Made by a program: the position numbers and the translations under genes. The notes below the pieces were generated by a model that made no database searches, had not been told where the DNA came from, and worked only from the letters and a program-made list of their open reading frames with translations. Shown here piece by piece: positions 35,483-47,700 of a DNA stretch of 64,000 nt. Position 1 is the first letter of the stretch; the number at the start of each line of letters is the position of its first letter. This DNA comes from an uncultured Archangium sp. (GTDB lineage Bacteria > Myxococcota > Myxococcia > Myxococcales > Myxococcaceae): positions 1 through 64,000 of the forward strand of contig CAIVGN010000234.1 of NCBI GenBank assembly GCA_903905455.1. Direction: 5' to 3'.

Positions 35483-36000
35483 CCCCTGCCGACCGCGCCG
35501 CGCACATCAAGGCCATCGTCTTCGACGTCGACGGCGTGCTCACCGACGGCGGCCTCTGGTACGGCCCCACCGGCGAGGCCCTGAAGCGCTTCGACGTCAA
35601 GGACGGCCACGCCATGGTACTGGCCCGGTTGACCGGCCTGCCCGTCGCCCTGCTCACCGCGCGCACCTCCACCATCGTCGAGGTCCGCGCCCAGGAGCTC
35701 AAGCTGGCGAGGGTCTTCCAGGGCCGCCGCGAGAAGGGCCCGGCCTTCGAAGAGCTGGCCTCGGAGCTGGGCTTCGCCCCCCAGGAGCTGGCCTACATGG
35801 GCGACGACGTGAATGATCTCCCACCCTTGGGACGCGCGGGCCTCAGCGGCTGCCCGGCTGACGCGGTGCCCCAGGTGAAGGAAGCGGTGCACTTCGTAGC
35901 CAGCAAGCCGGGCGGCCACGGGGCGGCCCGGGAGTTCATCGAGCTCATCCTCCACGCCACCGGGCGCTGGGAACAGGCGCTCGAGCACGCGCGGAAGTAA
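35479..36000 (+). CDS. kdsC: KDO-8-phosphate phosphatase (HAD family)
   Basis: A 173-residue haloacid-dehalogenase-type phosphatase, the usual short tetrameric KdsC size without a cap domain. The motif FDVDGVLTDG places catalytic aspartates at D16 and D18; LLTART is motif II, the lysine of EKGPAF and the acidic YMGDDVNDL complete the active site. It removes phosphate from KDO-8-P made by the preceding enzyme. GTG 35479 overlaps the kdsA stop (GTGA), so the two are translationally coupled. Confidence 0.93.
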   Translation: MTPADRAAHIKAIVFDVDGVLTDGGLWYGPTGEALKRFDVKDGHAMVLARLTGLPVALLTARTSTIVEVRAQELKLARVFQGRREKGPAFEELASELGFAPQELAYMGDDVNDLPPLGRAGLSGCPADAVPQVKEAVHFVASKPGGHGAAREFIELILHATGRWEQALEHARK

Positions 36001-36012
36001 GGTCCTTGGCGC

Positions 36013-36783
36013 ATGGCGCTCCGTCCCAATGTCGCAAGGCTCAAAGACCTGCTCCTCAAGTCGGGGATCATCGACGAATTCCAGATGCGCGCGGCCATGG
36101 GTCGCCTCGAGCAGTGGGGCGGTCGCCTCACCGGGGTGATCGTCGAGATGGGCTTCTGCGACGACGAGACCATGGTGCAGACGCTCAGCAAGATGCTGCG
36201 CCTCGAGGTGGTGCACCTGGGCATGGTGCAGCGAGACGGCGCGCTGCTCTCGAAGATCGACGGCGAGTTCTGCCAGGAGCACGGCGTCTTCCCCATCAGC
36301 CTGCAGAACCGCACGGCCCTGGTGGCGGTCAGCGACCCCACCGAGCTCGACACCATCGACTTCCTGTCCTCGAAGCTCGGCGCCCGCATCCAGATGGTCA
36401 TCGCCGCGGAGTCGGAGATCCAGGCGGCCATCGGGAAACACTTCCGCGGCCAGGCCGTGCCCGCCACCAAGCGCACCAACAACAAGGCCCGCGACGCGCA
36501 CATCGAGGCCACCTCGGGCACCGTCTTCGAGCTCGACATGAGCGCGCCGCCCAAGCCCGGCGAGGCGCCCCGCGAGCAGAGCCCCTCCCTGTCGTGGATG
36601 AACAAGCCACCCTCGGCCAACACCATGCTCGACGAGTTCCTCGACGAGGGTGACGAGAAGACCGAGGGCTTCACCGCCGAAGAGCTGAAGCGCCTCGAGT
36701 CGGTCTACGAGAACCAGCACAAGACGACCTCCATCTTGCGCGCCCTCCAGGTCCTGCTCACCGAGAAGGGCTACCTGCGCTGA
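36013..36783 (+). CDS. MshEN (GspE N-terminal)-domain protein
   Basis: A 256-residue protein. Residues 1-140 match the MshEN/T2SS-E N-terminal fold: helices RLKDLLLKSGIIDEFQMRAAM and GRLTGVIVEMGFCDDETMVQTLSKML, then KIDGEFCQEHGVFPISLQNRTALVAVSDP and DTIDFLSSKLGARIQMVIAAESEI. In ATPases of type IV pilus and type II secretion this module can bind cyclic di-GMP. There is no ATPase domain; a disordered linker and a helical tail follow. Probably a stand-alone signalling or assembly factor. It starts 12 bp after kdsC. Confidence 0.8.
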   Translation: MALRPNVARLKDLLLKSGIIDEFQMRAAMGRLEQWGGRLTGVIVEMGFCDDETMVQTLSKMLRLEVVHLGMVQRDGALLSKIDGEFCQEHGVFPISLQNRTALVAVSDPTELDTIDFLSSKLGARIQMVIAAESEIQAAIGKHFRGQAVPATKRTNNKARDAHIEATSGTVFELDMSAPPKPGEAPREQSPSLSWMNKPPSANTMLDEFLDEGDEKTEGFTAEELKRLESVYENQHKTTSILRALQVLLTEKGYLR

Positions 36784-36837
36784 GCGCCTGAACCTTCCGC
36801 GCCGGCAGCTCGCTCCCAAGGCGCAGGAGGCTTCACC

Positions 36838-37178
36838 ATGTTTCGTTCTGCCCTGCTCGCCGCTGCAATCCTTGCGTCACCCGTCCTCGCCGAAGAGCCC
36901 TGCGGCTGCGGCAAGAAGGCCGACGGATCCTGTGAGCAGGCGGCGTGCACCTCAAGGTGAAGGCCGGCGAAGAGACCCTGGTGGTGCACCTCGGGCCCGC
37001 GGACTTCGTCGACCCGAAGGGGACGTTCGCCAGGGGTGACGAGGTCGAGGTCACCGGCTCGCGCATCGCCCTCAACGGCGTGCCCACCGTGCTCTCGACG
37101 AAGGTGAAGCGCGGAGCCCTGGTCGTCGAGCCCCGCGCCGCGGACGGCACCCCGAACTTCAAGATGCCTCGCGGGTGA
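36838..37178 (+). pseudogene. Frameshifted small secreted OB-like protein gene
   Basis: From ATG 36838 (AGGAGG seven to eight bases upstream) the frame encodes a good signal peptide (MFRSALLAAAILASPVLA) and a Cys-rich start (EEPCGCGKKADGSCEQ) but stops at 36960. The sequence from about 36936 continues in another frame as VHLKVKAGEETLVVHLGPADFVD, then GDEVEVTGSRIALNG and so on to 37178, a beta-barrel domain seen in exported proteins with the V-H-L-G-P motif. The switch lies in the short repetitive tract GCAGGCGGCG, and the expected linking strand seems missing. Either a broken gene or an assembly error. Confidence 0.65.
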
Positions 37179-37207
37179 GGGGTTTGCAGCAGGGCCCCTC
37201 ACCCTGG

Positions 37208-37234
37208 CCCTCTCCCCGCTTCGCAGGGAGAGGG
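37208..37234. terminator. Perfect hairpin between convergent genes, REP-like
   Basis: CCCTCTCCC (37208-37216) and GGGAGAGGG (37226-37234) form a 9-bp perfect stem with a 9-base loop, ten bases after the gyrA stop on the minus strand and 30 after the small secreted gene on the plus strand. No T-run follows. The surrounding CCTCACCCTGG context resembles dispersed REP-like hairpins; a similar one in inverse orientation is at 54711-54757. Confidence 0.6.
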
Positions 37235-37244
37235 AAGACGCTGG

Positions 37245-39953
<2,709 letters not shown>

Positions 39954-40063
39954 GCTGAGCGGCTGACTAGCCCCAACAGGCCCGCAAAACAACGAGGGAA
40001 ACAGCCCTGTAGCGAGCCATTTCCCCGGTCATTCCATGAACTTAGACGGCTGATTCCAGCGGG

Positions 40064-40630
40064 TCAGTCGAAGGCGCGCTCGAGGTTCGAAAGCACGCGA
40101 CCCTCGGCGTCGGAGACCTTGAACGCCAGGCCCATGAAACCGCCCGAGGCCTCGGCCACCACGCGCGCCCGGCCCAGCACCGTGGCCTTGAGCATCGCCT
40201 TGTCGTCGGGCTTCATCTTGGTCACCAGGGCCTTGACGTACTCGGCCCACAGCGAGTGCCAGGTCAGCTCCGGCTTCTCGTCGAGCCACATCGACAGGTA
40301 GCTGTAGGCGGGGCTGTCGACCTGCAACCCGATGGTCTTGGCGAGATCGAGGATGATCACCCGCTCCTTGGCGTCGACCACGCCGTCGGCCCAGGCCACT
40401 TCGATGATCGGGTAGAGCGACATCACCAGCGTGGCGGCGCCCCCGAGCTTCAGGTTGGCGAGCGCGTCGAGCACCTGGTCGTTGGAGATGCCCGTCAGCC
40501 GCTGCAGCTCTTCCCGCGAGTGCTGTCGCTGGGCGTCGTCCTTCAGCTTCTGGACCAGCTCCTTCTCATGCTTCTGAAAGAACTGTTCCTCGAGGGCCCT
40601 GCGGCGGTCGTCGAATGCGTCCTGAGACAT
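40064..40630 (-). CDS. TerB-like helical domain protein
   Basis: A 188-residue cytosolic protein. The first 50 residues are charged helix (RRRALEEQFFQKHEKELVQK, LKDDAQRQHSREELQRLTG). The following helical bundle EVAWADGVVDAKERVIILDLAK, IGLQVDSPAYSYLSMWLDEKP matches TerB-like folds with acidic A-D-G-x-x-D-x-K-E motifs typical of tellurite-resistance-type proteins. Function unknown; such domains often bind metals or act at membranes in stress signalling. Third gene of a leftward run with the cyclase and AAA-like genes, upstream of gyrA. Confidence 0.68.
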   Translation of the reverse strand: MSQDAFDDRRRALEEQFFQKHEKELVQKLKDDAQRQHSREELQRLTGISNDQVLDALANLKLGGAATLVMSLYPIIEVAWADGVVDAKERVIILDLAKTIGLQVDSPAYSYLSMWLDEKPELTWHSLWAEYVKALVTKMKPDDKAMLKATVLGRARVVAEASGGFMGLAFKVSDAEGRVLSNLERAFD

Positions 40631-40671
40631 GTTTTCCCGTTTGCCAGTGCTGACCTTGGACTTCAACCCAT

Positions 40672-41061
40672 TCAGTGACGCGACGCGCGGGCCTTGAGGT
40701 CCACGGTGGCGCTCGCCAGCCAGTACCGGAGGTCGTCGGTCAGGCCCCCCTTCTGCGCGGCCTGGTCCGGCGTGCCCGGCAGGCCGAGCAGGAGCTTGGG
40801 CCGCTCTTCGCGCTCGCGCAACGCGCGCACCACCGCCCGCTGGGTCGCCGCGGGCACCCGGGTCACGTCGGGCACGTAGACCACCGCCCGGCCGTTGCCG
40901 AGCGCCCGCTCGAGGGCGACCGGGTCGCTGGTCTCGATGAGGGTCGCCCCCTCGAGGGCCTGGCTGGCGGCGACGGCGAGGGCGCGGCGCTCGGGCTCGG
41001 TGCCCCCGTACAGCAGGGCCGAGACCCGGTTCTTCTTCAGCGCATCGAGAGACCAGGTCAC
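40672..41061 (-). CDS. Degenerate NtrC-type AAA+ core protein
   Basis: A 129-residue protein from a GTG with AGGAG upstream. Its layout follows the sigma-54 activator AAA+ core in miniature: a strand in the Walker A place but without the GxxxxGK loop (ALLYGGTEPERRALAVAASQ), a Walker B-like strand (AVVYVPDVTRVPAATQRAVV), then a late G-L-T-D-D-L-R-Y-W-L segment like the G-F-R-x-D-L-Y-Y-R-L of activators. The lost P-loop argues against ATPase activity; a regulatory or adaptor role is more likely (inference). Gaps of 14 bp to the cyclase gene and 41 bp to the TerB-like gene. Confidence 0.6.
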   Translation of the reverse strand: MTWSLDALKKNRVSALLYGGTEPERRALAVAASQALEGATLIETSDPVALERALGNGRAVVYVPDVTRVPAATQRAVVRALREREERPKLLLGLPGTPDQAAQKGGLTDDLRYWLASATVDLKARASRH

Positions 41062-41075
41062 GGGGGGCTCCTTGT

Positions 41076-42566
41076 TCAGGGACGGCGGGCGGCGGCGAGC
41101 GCCTGGTTCGACTGGGGGGTGACGCGAAAGAGGGGCACCGGCAGGGCCTTGCCCTCGAGGCGCACCGGCGCCAGCGCCTCGAAGCGGCCCAGGTGCCCGA
41201 CGGCGAGGCTGGTGCCCTCGCCCACCAGGGTCTCTCCGGGGGCCGCGTGGGCACACAGGCGGCTGGCGACGTTCACCGTGTCGCCGATGCAGGTGTACTC
41301 GGTGCGCCGCGTGCTCCCCAGGCTGCCGGCGAGCACCGGGCCGGTGTTGAGGCCGATGCCCAGCTCGAAGCGGGCGCCTTCGGGTCGCAGCGCGTTGAGG
41401 GCGTCGAGGGCCTCGTGCATGCGCAGGGCGGCGCTGACCGCCAGGGCGGCGTCGTCGGCGTGCGTCACCGGCGCGCCCCACACCGCCATCAACCCGTCGC
41501 CCAGGAACTTGTCGAGCGTGCCCCCGCACTCGAGCACCGCGTCGGCCAGCTGCCCCAGCACCTCGTTGAGCAGGCGCAAGACCTCCTCCGGGGGCCGCGA
41601 CTCGGCGAAGGCGGTGAAGTTACGCAGGTCGGCGAAGAGCACCGTCACCACCCGCTGCTCGCCGGTGAGCACCACGTCGCCGCTGCGGAGGATCTCCTCG
41701 ACCACCGCGTCGGAGGTGTAGCGGGCGAACAGCCGGCGCAGGCGCTCGGTCTCGCGGGTGCGCCGCAGCACGCTCTCCACCCGGGCCCCCAGCTCCTCCA
41801 TCGACGCGCCCTTGTTCACGTAGTCGTCGGCGCCTTCGCGCAGGCCCTTGACCCGGCGCTCGTCTGCGTCGTTGGCGGTGAGCAGGATCACCGGAACCGG
41901 CGCGCGCGGCCCGTGCTTGAGCCGGCGGCACACCTCGCTGCCGTCGAGGCCCGGCATGTCGAGATCGGTGAGCACCAGGTCGGGCCGGAGCACGTCGAGC
42001 TGCTCCAGCGCGAGGAAGGGGTCGTTGAAGCAGGTGACCTCGTAGCCCTGGGCGCCGAGGCCCTCGTGCACCAGCGCGCAGGCCAGCTCGCTGTCGTCGA
42101 TGACCACCAGGCGCAGGCCATTGACCGGCGCCGGCGGCCGCGCGGAGGTGACCCCGGGCGACGGCTCGGGCGGCAGCGTGGGCGACATGCGCTGCTGCAA
42201 CCCCAGCGCCTCGTACAGCTGCCGGTGATCGATGGCGCCGTGCTCCACCAGCAGCTCGCCCAGGCGCTGGCCCGAGCGCCCCTGGGCCTCGAGCCCCTGC
42301 GCGACCTGGCCCTCGTCGACGTAGCGCAGCCCCAGGAGGATCTCGCCCAGCGGCGGCCGGTCGAGCACCAGCGCGTCGCCCTTCTGCACCGCGAGGCTCA
42401 GCGCCCGCTGGAGCTGCCCCCGTGTCAGGTAGCCTAAGGACAACAGCGCCTCGCCCACGCGGCTGCCCGTCAGCGGCTGGAGCGCCAGGGCTTCCCGCAC
42501 CTGTCCCTCGGTGACCAGGCCCAGGGAGATGAGGAAGTCGCCGAAGCGACGGAGCGGGTCGGTCAT
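41076..42566 (-). CDS. MshEN-like repeat / receiver / class III adenylate cyclase hybrid
   Basis: A 496-residue signalling protein. Residues 1-125 hold four related helix pairs ([77 protein letters not shown]), like the GspE/MshEN N-terminal repeats. Residues 152-270 are a receiver with phosphoacceptor D201 in [11 protein letters not shown]. Residues 305-480 are a class III cyclase with metal aspartates D312 and D357, K353 and, for adenine and transition-state, D429, N432 and R436. It should make cAMP under phosphorylation control. Leads a three-gene run ahead of gyrA. Confidence 0.85.
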   Translation of the reverse strand: MTDPLRRFGDFLISLGLVTEGQVREALALQPLTGSRVGEALLSLGYLTRGQLQRALSLAVQKGDALVLDRPPLGEILLGLRYVDEGQVAQGLEAQGRSGQRLGELLVEHGAIDHRQLYEALGLQQRMSPTLPPEPSPGVTSARPPAPVNGLRLVVIDDSELACALVHEGLGAQGYEVTCFNDPFLALEQLDVLRPDLVLTDLDMPGLDGSEVCRRLKHGPRAPVPVILLTANDADERRVKGLREGADDYVNKGASMEELGARVESVLRRTRETERLRRLFARYTSDAVVEEILRSGDVVLTGEQRVVTVLFADLRNFTAFAESRPPEEVLRLLNEVLGQLADAVLECGGTLDKFLGDGLMAVWGAPVTHADDAALAVSAALRMHEALDALNALRPEGARFELGIGLNTGPVLAGSLGSTRRTEYTCIGDTVNVASRLCAHAAPGETLVGEGTSLAVGHLGRFEALAPVRLEGKALPVPLFRVTPQSNQALAAARRP

Positions 42567-42641
42567 GCGGCGGGGGCGCAAAGCCTACCCCAGCACGTCG
42601 CTACCGCGACTTCTGCGCCGCCGTACTACAGTGCCGCCACC

Positions 42642-42983
42642 ATGGCTTTCGAGCGTGAACAAGCAGCGGCGATGCGGCTCCTCCTGGGGCTCGAGGAAGG
42701 CACCATGCCCACCGAGGCCGCCGTCGCGCTGGCCGAGGACGCGGACCCCGCCCTCCTCTATTTCATCTTCACGTGGATCCGCAGGCGCTACGCCGACCAC
42801 CCCAACGGGAACGCCATCGTGGCCCGGCTGGTGGCGGTCCTGGAGCGCTCGCCGGACATCGAGGAGCTGGTCAAGGAAGGCGAAGAGGACCCCGTCGTCG
42901 AGTGGTTCGAGGACGAGTACTCGTACCGCGACCTCAACGCGAAAGAGTTCATCGAGCTCATCGTCGAGAAGCTCGAAGGCTAG
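42642..42983 (+). CDS. Small acidic protein, function unknown
   Basis: A 113-residue, strongly acidic, all-helical protein with no signal peptide or membrane segment. The centre reads ALLYFIFTWIRRRYADHPNG and the C-terminal half is rich in Glu/Asp (ELVKEGEEDPVVEWFEDEYS). No known family recognised. It diverges from the cyclase gene (75 bp) and overlaps the convergent NAD(P)-binding gene by four bases. Confidence 0.7.
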   Translation: MAFEREQAAAMRLLLGLEEGTMPTEAAVALAEDADPALLYFIFTWIRRRYADHPNGNAIVARLVAVLERSPDIEELVKEGEEDPVVEWFEDEYSYRDLNAKEFIELIVEKLEG

Positions 42984-43597
42984 GCCTTCCCTGCGCGGAC
43001 GAGGACCTCGCGGCAGCTCCACCCGGGCGCCGTCAGCGTCATCAGGATGAAGTGCGCGAGATCGTGGCGCCCCACCGGCGTGGGGGGCAGGCCGCCCGAG
43101 CCCACGTCCGAGAAGCTCACCCCGTGACCGGCCCGCGCGTCGGTCAGCCCCACGGTGTGAATCACCACGTAGTCGAGCCCCGAGACGCGCACCAACTCCA
43201 GCGCGTCGCCCAGGTCGTGCTCCACTTCGCGGGCCCGGGGCTTGACCAGGGCCGTGAGCAGGCCCTTGACGCCATGCGCCTGGGGCCCCCCGAGCCGCGA
43301 GACGAAGACCACGCGATCCACGCGCTTGAGCCCCACGGCCTTGATCACGTGACTGACCGCGTCGGCCGGGTTGGGGGAGGCCGCCACGGAGACCACGAAG
43401 CGGCAGCCGGCGATCAACTGCTCGAGGCCGCGGCCCGAGTCGACGTCACCCTCGAAGACGTTGAGGTGCTCGTTGGCCATGGTGAGGCGCCGCGGGTTGC
43501 GGGTCAGCGCGTTCACGTTCATGCCGGCGTCGAGGGCCTCGTGCACCAACAGGGAACCCAGGCCCCCGCTCGCCCCGAGAATTGCGATTCGGCTCAT
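42980..43597 (-). CDS. NAD(P)-binding atypical SDR protein
   Basis: A 205-residue protein with the Rossmann start SRIAILGASGGLGSLLVHEAL (GxxGGxG) and the NmrA/BVR-B-type segments NALTRNPRRL, VFEGDVDSG, GLKRVDRVVFVSRLG and VSGLDYVVIHTVGLTD. Members bind NADPH and act as reductases or redox sensors. The predicted size is short for epimerases. Convergent with the small acidic gene. Confidence 0.8.
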   Translation of the reverse strand: MSRIAILGASGGLGSLLVHEALDAGMNVNALTRNPRRLTMANEHLNVFEGDVDSGRGLEQLIAGCRFVVSVAASPNPADAVSHVIKAVGLKRVDRVVFVSRLGGPQAHGVKGLLTALVKPRAREVEHDLGDALELVRVSGLDYVVIHTVGLTDARAGHGVSFSDVGSGGLPPTPVGRHDLAHFILMTLTAPGWSCREVLVRAGKA

Positions 43598-43616
43598 GGT
43601 GACGCCGAACTTAGCC

Positions 43617-44720
43617 TCAGTGGTCCGCGCGGAAGAGCGCCATGACGATCTCGAAGAGAATGAGGAAGACCACCATGGCCTCGAGCGTCAGCGCCCGGCC
43701 CTGGTCGGTCTCGCCCTTGAGCAGCCCGTAGGTCTGCATCAACAGCCGGTGCTTGCGCGTGACCTGCTCGGTCCACCGCGCGATGCGCAGCTGCTGCAGG
43801 CCCGCCTCGTAGACGCGCGCCAGGTACACGTCACCGACGATCTTCAGGGCGTTCTCCACGCGCTCGAGGAACTCCGAGAGCTCGATGAGGGTCTGCATCT
43901 GGCTGCGCAGGGCGCGCTTCCAGGGGCTGGCGAGCAGCGAGCCCTGCTTCTGGCCGACCACGTCGTAGATGCGCTGCAGCTCGTGGTCGAGCACGTGATC
44001 GTAGTAGCGAAGCTCGAGCAGCTGGGCGTTGGCGATCTCCAGCAGGTCGACGATGTCCTCGCTGCCCGACGGCTCGTAGACGAAGGCCGCGTTCCACTCG
44101 ACGATGGTCAGGTCGTTGGGGGTGTAGCTGTAGTGGTGCCCCAGCACCTCGTGCTCCTCGCCCGCCGAGAGCGCCTTCTCCTTCACCTCGCCCAGCAGCA
44201 GCCGCGCCAGCCCCGGGGTCGCGAGCACCTCCTCGGCGTTGGGCCGGCCCTCGAGCTCGCGCACGAGGATCACCGTGTAGCCCTCGTTCTGTTCCCACAG
44301 GTGCGGCGTCTCGAAGGTCGGCTCGAGCAGCTTGCGCAGCTTGCCCACCTCCTCGAGCGCCAGGGCCTCGAGCGCCTTGCTGTCGTAGAGCTCGTCGGCG
44401 ACGGGGATCAGCTCCTCGAGGCTCGAGCCCCGGGTCACCGGCACCCGCAACGAGATGGAGATGGCGCCGTGGTGGAAGAGCGACGCGCTGAGCTTGACCT
44501 CGAGCGCGGCGCCTCCGACGGCCAGGGGGCGCGTGCCGAGCTCGACCCGCAGCGGGGGGTCGGAGAGCTGGATGTACTCGCTGCCCTCGCGCCGCAGGGA
44601 CAGGCGGCGGATGTCGGCGCCCCCCTTGGCGATGAGCGCGCGGCAGGTCTCGAGCGCGATGGTGTCGGCGACGTCGAAGATGCGGGTGCACAAGATGTCT
44701 GCGTCGAGCAACCGGGCCAT
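43617..44720 (-). CDS. RMND1/DUF155-like membrane-anchored protein
   Basis: A 367-residue cytoplasmic protein with a single C-terminal membrane anchor (LEAMVVFLILFEIVMALF). The centre YSYTPNDLTIVEWNAAFVYEP, ANAQLLELRYYDHVLDHELQ, and the helical run DVYLARVYEAGLQQLRIARW up to the anchor resemble the C-terminal part of RMND1/Rmd1 (DUF155) proteins, which in mitochondria support translation; the bacterial role is unknown. The long open frame continues upstream as antisense, so ATG 44720 is taken as start. Diverges from the 1212-residue fusion gene. Confidence 0.6.
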   Translation of the reverse strand: MARLLDADILCTRIFDVADTIALETCRALIAKGGADIRRLSLRREGSEYIQLSDPPLRVELGTRPLAVGGAALEVKLSASLFHHGAISISLRVPVTRGSSLEELIPVADELYDSKALEALALEEVGKLRKLLEPTFETPHLWEQNEGYTVILVRELEGRPNAEEVLATPGLARLLLGEVKEKALSAGEEHEVLGHHYSYTPNDLTIVEWNAAFVYEPSGSEDIVDLLEIANAQLLELRYYDHVLDHELQRIYDVVGQKQGSLLASPWKRALRSQMQTLIELSEFLERVENALKIVGDVYLARVYEAGLQQLRIARWTEQVTRKHRLLMQTYGLLKGETDQGRALTLEAMVVFLILFEIVMALFRADH

Positions 44721-44783
44721 GGGTCTGGGTATAGCCGACGAAGGACGACGTGAGGGCGGGGGAGCTGAAGTAGGGTTTCCACG

Positions 44784-47700
44784 GTGAACCTCCGGACCGC
44801 GGAAGCCCGCGCGCAGCACGAGCAGGCGGCCCGGTGGCTCGGCTGGCTCCTCGCGGGCTGCGCCGCCATCAAGGCCACGGGCATCGACCCCCAGCCCCTC
44901 GAGGCCTTGCTCCCCCCGCTCTCCGTGGGCCTCTTCGGGGCCTTCCTGGTGCACGGCATCATCGGGTGGCGACGCGAGCCAGGCTTCTTCGCCGAGCTCG
45001 GCGCCGTGGGGGCGCTCGCCGCGCTGGCCGCCGTCGCCTGGAGCCTGGGCTTCCCCGGCGCGTGGAAAGAGGCGTCGCTGGCCGAGTGGGGCGGCGCGTG
45101 CCTGGGCCTGGGCAGCCTCACGGTGTTGGCGGTGCGTGCGCTGCGACCCGGTCCCGCGCAGGCCCCCGCCCGCGACGCCTGGCCGCTGGCCGTGGCGCTC
45201 ACCCTGGCCTCGGTGGTCATCGCCTTTTTCACCACTCTCACCGTCGCCGTCTTCCCCCGCACCCTCGACGCCTGGGTCTTCGTGGCCGACGGCTCGTTCG
45301 GGGGCCACGTGGACTACGCGCTGGGCCGGCTGCTCCAGGCCTCGCCCTGGCTGGGGACGCTGGCCGGCCTGAGCTACGACTCGTGCCTCGCCGCGCTGGT
45401 GGTGGTCTTCGCGCTGCAGCGCCACGGCAAGGCGCGCCCCCCGGTCGACGTGCTCACCGCGGGCCTCGCCCTCACCACCCTGGGCATCGTCCTGTACTTC
45501 GTCTTCCCGGTGGTGGGCGCGGTGTACCTCTGGCCGCAGAACTTCCCCCTCGCCCCGCCGCTCTCGGTGCCGCTGGCGCCCCTGGCCGTGCCCGCGTTTC
45601 TCCCCGCTGCGGCCGACTCGGTGCTCGGCTCGCTGGCCCGCAACTGCATGCCCTCGCTGCACTTCGCCTGGGCCCTGCTCGTGTGGTGGCACACCCGGGG
45701 CATGCTCCGCGCGGTGCGCGGCCTCGCGGGGCTGTGGCTGCTCTTCACCGGCGTGGCCACGCTGGGCTTCGGCTACCACTACCTGGTGGACCTCCTGGTG
45801 GCCGTGGCCTTCGCCGCCGCGCTGCAGGCGCTGTGTCTGCCCACGCGCAGCGCGGCGAAGTGGCGCGCCGTCGGCTTCGGCTTCGGGGCGGTGGTGCTGT
45901 GGCTGGTGCTCATCCGCTTCGGGACCGCGCTGCTCACCGGGGTGCCCGGGCTCAGCTGGCTGCTGGCCCTGGTGACGGTGGTCGGGGCCTTCGTGCTCGA
46001 GGGGCGTGCCTTTCGCGAGGCCCTCGACGCCGCGCCCGTGCCGGTGGTCGAGGTGACCGACGCCCCGGTGCGCGGCCTGGGCTCGCTCATCGCCATCTTC
46101 TTCGTCTCGGGCGCAGCGGCCCTCGTCTACGAGGTGGTCTTCGCGCGCAAGCTGGGCCTCGTCTTCGGCAACACCGCCACGGCGAACACCACGGTGCTGG
46201 CCACGTACATGGGCGGCATGGCGCTCGGCTCGTGGCTGGGCGGCGTGGTGGCCGTGCGCAGCAAGCGCCCCTTGATGCTCTACGCGGGCGCCGAGCTGCT
46301 GGTGGGCGCGTACTGCGTCGTTTCCGCGCCGCTCTTCGACGGGGTGCGGGGCCTGTTCCTCGCCATCGCCGCGGGCAGCGACCCGGGCGCGACGTGGCTG
46401 GTGGCGCTGCAGGTCGGCCTGGGGTCGCTGGTGCTGCTGCCGCCCACGGTGCTCATGGGCGCCACCCTGCCCCTGCTCGCGCACGAGCGGCGCGGGGAAG
46501 ACCGCAACGGGCGCGTCGCCGGCCAGCTCTACGCGGCCAACACCTTCGGCGCGGCGCTCGGCGCGTTGACCACCGGCTACCTGCTGCTGCCCTCGCTGGG
46601 GGTGAGCGCCTCGACGTCGATCGCCGTGGCCGCCAACCTCTTCGCGGGGCTCCTCGCCTTCCGCCTCGCGAAGAACGCCCCGCAGCGCGTGGCCCCCCCC
46701 GAGGAAGCGCCGGCCGCCGTGGGCAGCGCCTCGGCGATGCACCGCCGGGTGGGCCTGCTGGTGCTGGGCATCGGGGGCATCGGCACCCTGGCCCTGGAAT
46801 CCATCGCCATTCACCTGCTGGCCACGGTAGTGGGCTCGAGCGCCTACGCCTTCACCCTGATGCTCTTCGCCTTCCTGGTCGGCCTGGGCTCGGGCTCGTC
46901 GGTGGGCAACCGGCTGCTGCGGCTGCGGGCCGACGTGCTGGTGTTGCTGGGGCTGCTGCAGGCCGGCACGGTGCTGAGCATCTTGCTGGGCGTCTTCTTC
47001 TGGGAATCGGTGCCCGGCTACTTCGCGAGCTTCAGCGGCTACCCCCTGGCCAACACCTTCGGCGCGCGCGAGTTCATCCGCCTGGGGGTGTGCCTGGTGG
47101 CGCTGCTGCCCCCGACCTTCTTCATCGGCGCGACCTGGCCGGTGGCGATGCACTGCGCGACGGCCGCCGAGCCGCAGCAACGGGGCCGGGCCGTGGGCCG
47201 CGCCATGGCCTTCAACACCCTGGGCAACATCGTCGGCGCGCTGCTCGGCGGCTTCGTCGCCATCCCGCTCCTGGGGTCGCTGCGCAGCCTGCACGTCGTC
47301 GCGGCGGCCTCGGCGTGCCTCGCGCTGATGGCCCTGTGGCAGGCCGGCCGCCCGGGGCGCGCGCCGCTGGGCGTGGTCTTCGCGGCCATCGCCGCGCTGT
47401 TCCTCGCGCAGCCCAGGGACTTCGACTGGACGCGCCTCGCCACCGGGGCCAACGTGTACTTCGAGCCCACCGACTGGGGCACGGTCATCGACCACGCGGA
47501 GAGCATCGCCGGCGGCATCACCACGGTGACGCGGCAGCCCAACGGCACGCGGTACCTGCTGACCAACGGCAAGTTCCAGGGCACCTACCCCGGCGAAGAG
47601 ATGAAGGCCCAGCTGGGCTTCAGCCTCGTGCCCCTGCTCCACACCGCGGCCCGCGAGCGCGCGGTGGTGGTGGGCTACGGCACGGGCGCCTCGGCCCTGG

